The notes under the pieces: model-generated | What the model was told of the DNA's origin: nothing | Database searches by the model: none | The model's input: the letters and a program-made list of their open reading frames with translations, nothing else | Assembly: GCA_013361525.1 (NCBI GenBank) | Contig: JABFXY010000029.1 | Coordinates: 17,091 to 81,090 of the forward strand | Source: Polyangiaceae bacterium | Lineage (GTDB): Bacteria > Myxococcota_A > Polyangia > Polyangiales > Polyangiaceae | Length of the DNA stretch: 64,000 bases | Direction: 5' to 3' | Program-made: the position numbers and the translations under genes | Part shown: positions 26,102 to 34,256 of the stretch, in pieces | Layout: each line of letters starts with the position of its first letter | How positions within the stretch are numbered: the stretch's first letter is position 1

Positions 26102-27703
26102 TCAGCCTGCGCGCCGCCCCCGCCGAGCACGCGCGGCGGCGACGAGCCCGAGCCCGGCGAGCCACGCGGCGTGGTTCCCCCCACCGCCCGAGGTGGTGTG
26201 ACAGCTACATCCGTCGTCGCCACCTCCGCCGTCGCTGTCGACCGCGGATCCGCCGGAGCCACCCGTCGAAGGATTCCCGCCGGACCCATTGGATCCGCCC
26301 GCTGCGGGTCCGCCACCATTGAGATCACCACCGCCGTCACCGCCTCCGCCCGCGCCGCTCGTGGGCGAATCGTCGGCGTGCTCGTAGGCACCTGCCGCCG
26401 GCGGCACCGCGCGGAGGAAGCCGTCGTGGTCCACGTCGAAGCCATCCGCGGTGTGATCGATACCGGCGCCACGAGCGGGGGAATCACCAACGATGCGGAA
26501 GTCGTCGTTCGTCGGGTCCGAAAAGAGAGCCGCGTCGATATTCGGCACGAAGACATTGCCGCTCGCGTCCCACCCGACGTCGTTACCGGCCGAAATGGCA
26601 TTGTCGGCGCCGACGACGAAGTTGTTCCAGCCGACGGCGCCTTCGACCTGATCGCCGAAGACCCGCACCGCGGCGCCGCCGAAGCCGAGCAACGTATTGT
26701 GCACGATACGATAGGAGACCGGTCCCGGCGTCATGTTCAAATTGGCATAAACGGCATCCTCACCGAACCGCGCAATCACATTGTCGGCAACGGTCGTGTC
26801 GTACGCGCCGAGCACGAACACCCCCATCACCGGCCCATCGGACAGCGTATTCCTCCGAATGTCGCACGACGAATACGTCCCTATCTGAAGGCCTTGCTGC
26901 TGGTACTGGACGCCTTCTCCGCCGACGCGCCGAATGACATTGTCGTGGACGCTGCAGCCCATGCGCGCCATCCCGACCTGCATCCCGTCCCACCCGGTGT
27001 CCTCGACGAGGACGTGATCGATCTCGATACCCTCGAGGAAATGAGGCTGATGCACCTCGCTCTGGCCGTCGCAGGTGATGGTGTGTCCGTTCGACTGGGT
27101 ACTCCCGACGTAGAAGCCCTCGCCGCCCGTGTCGTGGACCCACAAATGGTGGAGGTGCACGTTCCGCTGAATGAAGACGTCTTGGTCGGCGCTTCCGTCG
27201 CACAGCGGATCCGTCTTGGCCATGACGCCTGCAAACCCGGTATCGAAGACCTCGATATGGTCCACTTCGTAATCGGTGCTCTTGTCGAGGAACCAGAGGC
27301 CGATACCCGGATAGGGGTCCGTCGCCGGCGCGCTCACGCGAAACCCGTAGGGCTCGTTCGGGTCGCCCGTACCGGTCAAATGAAAGTCGTGCGAGCTTCC
27401 CTGAAAGTCGATTGCATAAGCGCGATCCGTGTTGTGCACGTTGACGACGCCGCCGCAGTTCTTGACGACGATGGGATCCGCGCTCGTTCCCTTGACCTCG
27501 CGGAACCGAATGTATTCGTAATCGCCAGCCATCACGCAGACGACATCGCCCGGCATGAAGCCGAGCTCGGTTCCGTTGACCTGCCCGGTGCCGGGCTCGA
27601 TCGTGTGGTCGCAGCCGCAGTCGTCCCCAGCCATGGCTCGCGACGCGAACCCGGCAACGAGCATGAAGACAGCGCCACCCAAGAACCGGACGACCGTTCG
27701 CAT
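26102..27703 (-). CDS. Exported parallel beta-helix protein with MYXO-CTERM tail
   Basis: The 533-residue protein starts at ATG 27703 (MRTVVRFLGGA), with a signal peptide ending in ASRAMA. Residues about 30-410 have the repeated short-strand pattern of right-handed beta-helices (for example DHIEVFDTGFAGVMAKTDPL, HHLWVHDTGGEGFYVGS, DHVLVEDTGWDGMQVG). A Gly/Ser/Asn-rich linker follows, then the C-terminal sorting tail: Cys residues (DDGCSCHTT), a hydrophobic stretch HAAWLAGLGLVAAA and a terminal Arg cluster. MYXO-CTERM proteins are anchored to the outer surface. The ligand may be a polysaccharide; no catalytic site was seen. Confidence 0.85.
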   Translation of the reverse strand: MRTVVRFLGGAVFMLVAGFASRAMAGDDCGCDHTIEPGTGQVNGTELGFMPGDVVCVMAGDYEYIRFREVKGTSADPIVVKNCGGVVNVHNTDRAYAIDFQGSSHDFHLTGTGDPNEPYGFRVSAPATDPYPGIGLWFLDKSTDYEVDHIEVFDTGFAGVMAKTDPLCDGSADQDVFIQRNVHLHHLWVHDTGGEGFYVGSTQSNGHTITCDGQSEVHQPHFLEGIEIDHVLVEDTGWDGMQVGMARMGCSVHDNVIRRVGGEGVQYQQQGLQIGTYSSCDIRRNTLSDGPVMGVFVLGAYDTTVADNVIARFGEDAVYANLNMTPGPVSYRIVHNTLLGFGGAAVRVFGDQVEGAVGWNNFVVGADNAISAGNDVGWDASGNVFVPNIDAALFSDPTNDDFRIVGDSPARGAGIDHTADGFDVDHDGFLRAVPPAAGAYEHADDSPTSGAGGGGDGGGDLNGGGPAAGGSNGSGGNPSTGGSGGSAVDSDGGGGDDGCSCHTTSGGGGNHAAWLAGLGLVAAARARRGRRAG

Positions 27704-27734
27704 CCTCGAAGGATACGCCACTCGACGGGCTTGT

Positions 27735-29495
27735 CTACGGTGCTCGAAACCGACCGACGATCGCCGGCTCGGGGCCGGCCTGTACGATCACGATCTCGTC
27801 TCCCACCGCAATGGCGAGCTTGTGTGCTGCCGGGTCGAACGCCGCCGCCGAGATGACCGCATTGATTCGAAACAGCGTCGTTTCACCGTCGCTCACGACC
27901 CCTGTCCCGTGGAGCAGTCGGAGGTCGTTTTGGGCCGTGAGGGCGATGGCGCATGCGGCGCCAATGCCGTCCCATTCATCGCGCTCGTAGATCGTCCGCT
28001 CCTCCTCGTCGTCGCCTTCTGCGCGCGCCCGCAGTTGCCCGTCGGGAGGAGGGACGAGCAGGACCGGAGCCTTGTCGTCGATCAACGCCTGCATGACCGG
28101 ATCGAGCAACGGAACCCCGGTATCGAGGTCGAGCACGGCCGTATCGTCGTCCTCACCGACCCACGCAATCCGAGCATCGCGCGACATCGAAATCACGCCG
28201 GGCCGGTCACCCCCCCAGCGAAGCGCGGCCGGAGCTTCCTCCCTCTCGGAATCGCCATCCATCGAAGGCGGCGCGACGTCGCCGACGACCAAGTCCTCCG
28301 GCTGGTCGTTTTCAATCAATCGCCACGGGAGATCTTCCGGATACGTGGACAAGAGCTCGCCGCGGTCGAGGTCGAAGACGCCGACGCTCGACTTGCCACC
28401 TTTGTGGTCCCAATAGGTATCTTGCTCGAACCAGTCCCATTCGCTGTGCATCCAGGTCGCCATTCGCAACCGAGACCCATGCACGCTCGTTGCGAGCCGT
28501 CCGGTCGTCGGAAGCTCCGCAATGACCCCACCTGTCGAATCGACGAGCCACGACCCTCGCGCGCGCTGAACGAACAGCTGCGTTTCGTTCACGAAAATGA
28601 TCCCCGCAATCTCGTCGGTCGCGTCGTCCGGCACCTTTCGGGGCGGCCCCATCAGCGGCACGGGAGCAGGTGGACGTTTCGGCTCGGGCCATAGACGAGT
28701 CACGACCGGCGTGGCCACCGTCTTGGCGACCACGGACTCGAATGCTCGTTGCACCAATCGCTGCTCGTTGCGCGTGATGATTGGAGGCGCCTCCAATTCG
28801 ATCAACCGCGATTGGCGATTGGCATGTTGGACGAGCACACGCCACGCCTCGTTGAGCGGGCCGATCCAAGGGTCGACCATCCCGCGGACGAGCTCGCCGA
28901 AGAACGGCCGCGTCGAGGGCGGCGGAACCGGAATGTTGCGGGTCACGACCACGCCGACGAGGGCTCGATCGGCGCCGGCCCGCTCCAATGCAGCGGCCAG
29001 CCCGCTGGGTCCCGTCGTTTCGCCCTCGCAATCATCCATATCGGCGTTCACGTCCTCGCCATCGAGCCATGCCTCACAGGCGGCGGTTGCGCGCACTTGA
29101 TCGTCGGAGATGCCCAGCTTCTCGGCGACGAGCGCGACGAGCTCGGGGTGGAGGACCCCGTCGACCGTGATATGGCCGCAGCGCCGTTCGCGCAAAGAGC
29201 TGGCCCCGCAAAGGACACCACATTTGTCGCATATGGTGCCGGCGTGGTCCTCGCCGGCGAGCTTCCCGCAAGCGCACACGAAGGAGCGGACCGGTCCGAA
29301 GATCTTCTGGCAGAAGATGCCGTCTCTGGCAGGGCGCCTGCCGCTACCGCTCCACCGATGCATCAAATCCATGCTCGTGACGCGCCCGTGCGACCGCTCG
29401 CCATCGGGGGCGTCGGCGTCGAGCAAACGGGCGCCGACCCATTGAAGGTCGGAGACGACCTCCACGGGCGCAAAGAACCTCTCTCGAATCGTCAT
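27735..29495 (-). CDS. RNA polymerase beta-prime clamp-like protein fused to beta-rich domain
   Basis: The 586-residue protein is read from ATG 29495 (MTIRERFFAPVEVV). Residues about 38-110 match the N-terminus of RNA polymerase beta-prime: RDGIFCQKIFGPV (57-69) and a zinc ribbon Cys74-x-Cys76-x12-Cys89-x2-Cys92, the same spacing as E. coli Cys70/72/85/88, then LRERRCGHI. Residues about 182-258 match the clamp helices: RNIPVPPPSTRPF, LNEAWRVLVQHANRQSRLIE and ITRNEQRLVQRAFESVV. The frame then leaves beta-prime: no lid, rudder or NADFDGD. Residues about 295-586 are beta-rich with repeated DLD-x-G turns, propeller-like. It may bind a sigma factor or polymerase. It is not a polymerase subunit, and its function is unknown. 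Confidence 0.85.
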   Translation of the reverse strand: MTIRERFFAPVEVVSDLQWVGARLLDADAPDGERSHGRVTSMDLMHRWSGSGRRPARDGIFCQKIFGPVRSFVCACGKLAGEDHAGTICDKCGVLCGASSLRERRCGHITVDGVLHPELVALVAEKLGISDDQVRATAACEAWLDGEDVNADMDDCEGETTGPSGLAAALERAGADRALVGVVVTRNIPVPPPSTRPFFGELVRGMVDPWIGPLNEAWRVLVQHANRQSRLIELEAPPIITRNEQRLVQRAFESVVAKTVATPVVTRLWPEPKRPPAPVPLMGPPRKVPDDATDEIAGIIFVNETQLFVQRARGSWLVDSTGGVIAELPTTGRLATSVHGSRLRMATWMHSEWDWFEQDTYWDHKGGKSSVGVFDLDRGELLSTYPEDLPWRLIENDQPEDLVVGDVAPPSMDGDSEREEAPAALRWGGDRPGVISMSRDARIAWVGEDDDTAVLDLDTGVPLLDPVMQALIDDKAPVLLVPPPDGQLRARAEGDDEEERTIYERDEWDGIGAACAIALTAQNDLRLLHGTGVVSDGETTLFRINAVISAAAFDPAAHKLAIAVGDEIVIVQAGPEPAIVGRFRAP

Positions 29496-29508
29496 GGGCT
29501 TTCTCCAT

Positions 29509-30258
29509 TCACCGAGGCTCGACGTCGAAGATCTCGAGGACCGCGCGCTGCCGGTCATTCTGCGTGAGCCGCCAGCAACGCGCGATCTCGGGCTCCGTGT
29601 GCAGAGTGCGGTCGGTATCGGCGATGGCGCGGACGTCGCCGGCGAGCTGCAAGTGAATCGTGCCCGGTTCGACGCCGATGCCTTCCAGGCGCACGAGCTG
29701 AATGGCCGGCGCCAATGGAACCTTTTGGCCGGGTTCGATCACCACCCTGCGAAACCCGGGGATGTCGACCTCGCGCTTTTCGTCCGACGTGACCATGTGG
29801 GCGACGACGAGCCGCCGTCTCGGACAATCAGCGGCGGGTTTGTACGCATTGCGAACTGCGTTGGTCATGCACATCGCCGGCTTCGGGCCGGCGCTCGTAT
29901 CTCCCTGCCACCCAGCAGCCTCGAGGGCTCCCTCCTTCGACAGTGAGACGTCGACCCGAGCCATGTAGGCACCGAGCCGGGCTTTGGGAATGCCTTTGAG
30001 GCATCCATCCCATGCGGGCAACGTCCGACCGATCCATTCGCAATCCGAGAGCGCGCAATGGGAATCGTTCTGGGGTGGCGGCGGCGCCGAGATGGCCTGC
30101 GTCGATGCAATGGGCTCCGGCTCGTCGATTGGTGACGCAGGCGAGGCCACGGCGCTCGAAGCGCGCGGTTCCGGTACCTCCGACCTCGCCGGCGGGCTCG
30201 CGCCACAGCTCGACACGGCGAGCCAACCGCCGAGGCACGCCTCGCGCGCGCCGATCAT
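29509..30258 (-). CDS. Unknown cysteine-containing lipoprotein
   Basis: The 249-residue protein has a weak signal peptide and lipobox-like AVSSC (Cys18), followed by a Pro/Ala/Ser/Glu-rich linker to about residue 65. The body has CALSDCEWIGRTLPAWDGCL, MCMTNAVRN, CPRRR and ARCWRLTQND. Its ATG overlaps the stop of the protease gene (ATGA), and its own stop lies 13 bp before the beta-prime-like gene, so all three are likely one transcript. No family was recognised. Confidence 0.7.
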   Translation of the reverse strand: MIGAREACLGGWLAVSSCGASPPARSEVPEPRASSAVASPASPIDEPEPIASTQAISAPPPPQNDSHCALSDCEWIGRTLPAWDGCLKGIPKARLGAYMARVDVSLSKEGALEAAGWQGDTSAGPKPAMCMTNAVRNAYKPAADCPRRRLVVAHMVTSDEKREVDIPGFRRVVIEPGQKVPLAPAIQLVRLEGIGVEPGTIHLQLAGDVRAIADTDRTLHTEPEIARCWRLTQNDRQRAVLEIFDVEPR

Positions 30259-31787
30259 CGAATCTCCGGAAAGCGCGCCATTGCGTTGCGCAATGGTACG
30301 GCGAAGCTGACACCCGCCTCGACGTTCGCGACGTCGATCCCGATCGGTGCGCCACGAAGATCGACGACGGCCTCCCCGGCCGTGAATCGGTCCGCGTCGT
30401 GTGCGAACACCTCACCGACCTCGACCGGTGGATGCTCCTCGTAATGGTGCGCGTTCACCATTCCACATCCGAGGTTGACGCGCGGCGGACGGACCTCGCC
30501 CGGCGTTCGAGAGAGACCGGTGACGAAGCCCGAACCGATCCAATCGTTGCCGGCCGATATGGTGCGAATCTCTGCGGCGAGCGACGCTTCGGCGATAGAA
30601 AGCGTAAGCACGGCGTCATCGAGCGGCTCACAGCGAAGCAGCGCGAGCTCACCCCGAATCGCCACGATCTCGGAGCAAGGTTTGTCGTCCAAGCCATTTC
30701 GAGAGACGCGGGGCAGCGCCGCACGCATTTCACCATCGGCTTTCGCGACCGCATTCTTGACGGTAAGAACGAGCCCGGGGCGGCCCACCGAAATGCCACC
30801 CACCGCGGAGCGGCCGGACGGCGCGACGACCACCAACGCTTTACGGATGTCGTCTCCCGGCTCGTTCGTGAGCGCGAGCGCGTCGTGCCGTTTCGATTCG
30901 GTCTTTGCCGCCCTCGACACTCCCGAATGTTGGGTCGCGCGCGGTGGCGCGAGCGCCAAGCTGCGCAAGATCGCCGGCGACGCTGCAACCGGTGAAGCAA
31001 TGCCGGTTCCGACGATGATTCCGACGAGCTCGCCGCTGTCGTCGATCATCGCGCCGCCGCTCATTCCGCGGGCTATGCCGCAATCGGCTTGCAGCATCGA
31101 GTCGAAGTGTCCCAACGTCTTCGGCGCCCGACCGCGCCCGGCAAACTCCTTCGGCTCGAAGACGTAGCTCGTCGATTGAACGACACCCGCGGAGCGCGTC
31201 GCCGCATGGTCGGCGGGGTCGCTCGCGTGTCCGCCGCATACGACCCAATCGCCCGGAGCGGCGGCAGGCCCGAGCTCGACCCAAGGAAGGGCGGCGACCG
31301 CGCCTCGTTGTGCGTCGTCGGCCGGCCGCAGCTTCGCCGCCGCAAGATCGTGCGCCTCGTCGCGCGCGACCACTTCGAGCTTCACCGTCGTGCCATTGTC
31401 GAGCACGGCTCGATAGCGATCCGAAACCTCGCTGACGACGTGAGCGGCCGTGATGATTCCGCCCGCTTGCGTGACAAGCGTTCCGGTCCCGTGCATGTCG
31501 ACGACGCCGTCCTCGCCGAGGTGCTCGACCCGCAGCGTGATCTTTTCGACCTGGGCGAAGCGCGTAGCCAAGACTCGCTGGTCGGGGACGACCGCGCCTT
31601 GGAGCTTGCGCGAGACGGGAGGCGCGACCACCACCTCGGTAGGGGTCGGCACCGCCGTCACCCCCGCTGATGCAGTCGATGCCGACGACGACGTCGCCGA
31701 TCTATCCGAACCGGGCGCAACGCAGGCGATCGCGACGGCCGACACCGTAGCGATTAGCGACCGAAGCGCGACTCGTGACGCACCCAT
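30255..31787 (-). CDS. Trypsin-like serine protease, probably exported
   Basis: The 510-residue protein is read from ATG 31787 (MGASRVALRS), with a hydrophobic signal ending AVAIAC (possible lipobox). The chymotrypsin-fold domain (about 70-280) has a full triad: His in IITAAHVVSEV, Asp in ARDEAHDLAAAKL, and Ser in IARGMSGGAMID. A second beta-rich half follows (about 310-500, GKALVVVAPSGRS-type segments). No PDZ domain was seen. It lies first in a four-gene minus-strand run with the lipoprotein, the beta-prime-like protein and the beta-helix protein. Confidence 0.8.
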   Translation of the reverse strand: MGASRVALRSLIATVSAVAIACVAPGSDRSATSSSASTASAGVTAVPTPTEVVVAPPVSRKLQGAVVPDQRVLATRFAQVEKITLRVEHLGEDGVVDMHGTGTLVTQAGGIITAAHVVSEVSDRYRAVLDNGTTVKLEVVARDEAHDLAAAKLRPADDAQRGAVAALPWVELGPAAAPGDWVVCGGHASDPADHAATRSAGVVQSTSYVFEPKEFAGRGRAPKTLGHFDSMLQADCGIARGMSGGAMIDDSGELVGIIVGTGIASPVAASPAILRSLALAPPRATQHSGVSRAAKTESKRHDALALTNEPGDDIRKALVVVAPSGRSAVGGISVGRPGLVLTVKNAVAKADGEMRAALPRVSRNGLDDKPCSEIVAIRGELALLRCEPLDDAVLTLSIAEASLAAEIRTISAGNDWIGSGFVTGLSRTPGEVRPPRVNLGCGMVNAHHYEEHPPVEVGEVFAHDADRFTAGEAVVDLRGAPIGIDVANVEAGVSFAVPLRNAMARFPEIR

Positions 31788-31880
31788 GCGACGCCTGACA
31801 CCTCGCCACCATGAGAGCATGGCAAGGCCAGTCGAGTACGCGCGGGCGCGCACGATCTTCCCTACGCAGCAAGGTTTTGG

Positions 31881-32807
31881 TCACGGGGCGATCCAGCGAA
31901 TGGGCACCTCCGCCTTGTTCCACAAGCCCGCAATCGGCTGCGAGCCCTTGAACGGCGGCGCGAGCGATTGGGAAAACGGCCGTCGGAGCTCGGTGCGAGG
32001 CCGAGGCGACAAGACGATCTTCGACCCATCCACCTTTCCGTCGAGCGCGTAACCCCGATTCGTCACCTTGCGCGCGGAGCAGCTGCCCGCTTTGTCTCGG
32101 GTCCCCTGCTCCTTGTACTCGCTCCGCTCGATCGGGACCTGGAGACACCGCATTTTCGACGGTTCCGCCGAGCAGAAAACCAGGTCCCGCTGCATGCTCC
32201 CGTTCTCGGCGCAAAGGCCCATATCGGAGTCGTGTTGCTCGACCTCTACCTCTGCCCACCAGCGTACGGGCGAATCCCCTTCCCTCTCCCGCGCGTCGCT
32301 GCGAACGACGACGTAATGGCTGAAGCCGCCGACGCCGCTACTGAATCCGTGTGCGAGCTCGACCGTGCCGACTTTTCCGCCGCGCTTGATATAGAGATAT
32401 TGCTTCTCCTCGCCGAAGGGGATCTTCGGGCGCAGGACGAGCACCGCGGTTTGCAGATCGCCGGTCTCGCGCTCGTCGACGACCTCGATGGTGAAGTCTT
32501 CGGCCGGCGGTAGCTCGTCTTCCCCGAGCGGCACACCCGATTTGCTGAAGAACGTGCCGCCGTCCCGACGCCAGACCTCGGCGAGACGTTTCGCGACGCC
32601 CTCAGGGCTATCGGTCGGCACCACTTCCTGAGCGGGGGCGGGGGTGGGCTCGACCGGCGCCGGCTCAGGCGTCGTCGCAACGGGGTCCGCGGATGGGACA
32701 GCCGCGGGCGACGGCGCGGGTCGAGCGTCCGGCGTCTGCACCTCGGGCGTCGCGGCGCAGGCTGCGAGGAATGAAACGGTGCCTAGAAAGGAAACGGCGC
32801 GGAGCAA
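31881..32807 (-). CDS. Unknown lipoprotein
   Basis: The start is uncertain. TTG 32807 gives 308 residues with a perfect short signal peptide (LLRAVSFLGTVSFLAAC), whereas ATG 32936 adds 43 Arg/Ser-rich residues before it and overlaps the divergent gene's start codon. TTG is preferred, although no clear ribosome site is seen. A Pro/Ala/Glu-rich linker (about 18-60) leads to a mature domain with KRLAEVWRRDGGTFFSKSG, VELAHGFSSGVGG and several Cys. No family was recognised. Confidence 0.65.
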   Translation of the reverse strand: MLRAVSFLGTVSFLAACAATPEVQTPDARPAPSPAAVPSADPVATTPEPAPVEPTPAPAQEVVPTDSPEGVAKRLAEVWRRDGGTFFSKSGVPLGEDELPPAEDFTIEVVDERETGDLQTAVLVLRPKIPFGEEKQYLYIKRGGKVGTVELAHGFSSGVGGFSHYVVVRSDAREREGDSPVRWWAEVEVEQHDSDMGLCAENGSMQRDLVFCSAEPSKMRCLQVPIERSEYKEQGTRDKAGSCSARKVTNRGYALDGKVDGSKIVLSPRPRTELRRPFSQSLAPPFKGSQPIAGLWNKAEVPIRWIAP

Positions 32808-32934
32808 TCGCGAACGAGTACGCCCGGTTCTGCTCCCGCCTTCCGAACCGTGTCGAACAAGGTTGCTGACGCGCGCCGATAAAGCGTGCGACCGTGCTGT
32901 GAAGGAGAGAACAACCCTCGAGGGACGTATCGCC

Positions 32935-34254
32935 ATGACGATGACAACGTTCTCGTATCGACGCCGCATCCTCGGATGTGAAGCCTGCGGAACCGCTGTG
33001 GAGGTCAACCCCGGCGGGGGAAGCGTTGCCTGCACGAGCTGCGGCGCACCGGTCGTCGTCACCGCGCGACCGAACACGGCCGTGCCGCGCTCCGCGCCTC
33101 GTCCCGAGCCGCAGCGCATCCAATACCTCAGACAGCAGGACGGCCGCCCGCTGCTGCCACCGCCGGGGCTCGAGTCCTTGATGCAAGGAGGGAAGATCGA
33201 GCCCTGGCGAATGCAGGAGGCTCGGCAAATCTATACCGGGACGCGAAGGCATCTGCTCTCGGTCCCGTCCGACGTCGCGGCGTCCGAGCGGCTGTTGTTC
33301 CTCACGATGCTGCTCTCGAACACGCTCTCCGAGTCGGGCAACGACCCGGCCCTGCGCTCGCTCTACGAGGGGTCGCTCGAGGCGCTCTCATTGCCGCGCC
33401 ATCGTCAAATGATGCGCGGGTATCTGGCGCGCCACGCTGCACGCACCAATGATTTCGAGTCGGCGGAGGCTTGGCTCGCCGGCTGCGACCCGTGCAGCGA
33501 CGATCTATTGACCGACAGCGCTTATCGCGTTTCGCGCGCATTCATCGACACCGGCCTCGGTCGTTATCAAAACGTCGTCGGCATCCTCGGCGCGAGTGAG
33601 CAGGATGTCCCCATCGACGACTCGATGGATCCCGTGGCCGCGGTGCTACGCGCCAATGCGTGGGAGCGGCAGGGCAGACCGGACGCAGCCCAGCAGCAGC
33701 TCGCGCGATTCATGACGCAGGGCCAAGCATCGACGATCGAGCACGTCGTGAAAGCCATGCCTCAGCAATGGCAGGTGTGCGCACAATCGGTTCAAGGGGC
33801 CCGCCAAGCGCACCGCGCTCATGTCGGCGCAAAGGCCGGCACTGCGTGGATCGGGTGGATCCTCCTCGTGTCGGGCTTCTTGCCGCTGCTGGCCATCATT
33901 CCGGTCATCCTGAGCGGCGCGAGCATCATGATGGTCGCGTGGATCGTGATCTTTCCCGTCATCTTCGGAGGCCTCGGGCTCAAGATGATCAAGAGCGCGA
34001 ACCGTGCGAAGAAGATCGCCGCGGAGGGTTTGCACGGCACCGCACGCGTCTTGAACGTCCAGCCGACGGGGACGGAAATCAACAATGTCCCGGTGATGGC
34101 GATCATCGTCCAGGTGCAGGTGAGCGGCCACCCGCCCGTGCAAGCGCAGGCGAAGAAGCTGCTTCACCACGGCCAAGCAGGAGTGCTGATGAACCGCGAG
34201 CTACCCTGTATTTGGCACCCCGGCTTTCCGACCGAGGTCGTATTGGATATTTGA
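32935..34254 (+). CDS. Zinc-ribbon, helical-repeat membrane protein of unknown function
   Basis: The 439-residue protein starts at ATG 32935 behind GAGGGA. It has an N-terminal zinc ribbon (CEACG...CTSCG, about residues 15-36), a middle alpha-helical region with TPR-like spacing (about 80-300), then two membrane segments (about 300-345, WILLVSGFLPLLAIIPVIL and IMMVAWIVIFPVIFGGLG) and a cytosolic-looking C-terminal beta domain (GTARVLNVQPTGTEINNVPV). The arrangement resembles DUF3592-type tails, as inference only. It ends 2 bp from the convergent aminotransferase gene. Confidence 0.75.
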   Translation: MTMTTFSYRRRILGCEACGTAVEVNPGGGSVACTSCGAPVVVTARPNTAVPRSAPRPEPQRIQYLRQQDGRPLLPPPGLESLMQGGKIEPWRMQEARQIYTGTRRHLLSVPSDVAASERLLFLTMLLSNTLSESGNDPALRSLYEGSLEALSLPRHRQMMRGYLARHAARTNDFESAEAWLAGCDPCSDDLLTDSAYRVSRAFIDTGLGRYQNVVGILGASEQDVPIDDSMDPVAAVLRANAWERQGRPDAAQQQLARFMTQGQASTIEHVVKAMPQQWQVCAQSVQGARQAHRAHVGAKAGTAWIGWILLVSGFLPLLAIIPVILSGASIMMVAWIVIFPVIFGGLGLKMIKSANRAKKIAAEGLHGTARVLNVQPTGTEINNVPVMAIIVQVQVSGHPPVQAQAKKLLHHGQAGVLMNRELPCIWHPGFPTEVVLDI

Positions 34255-34256
34255 GA

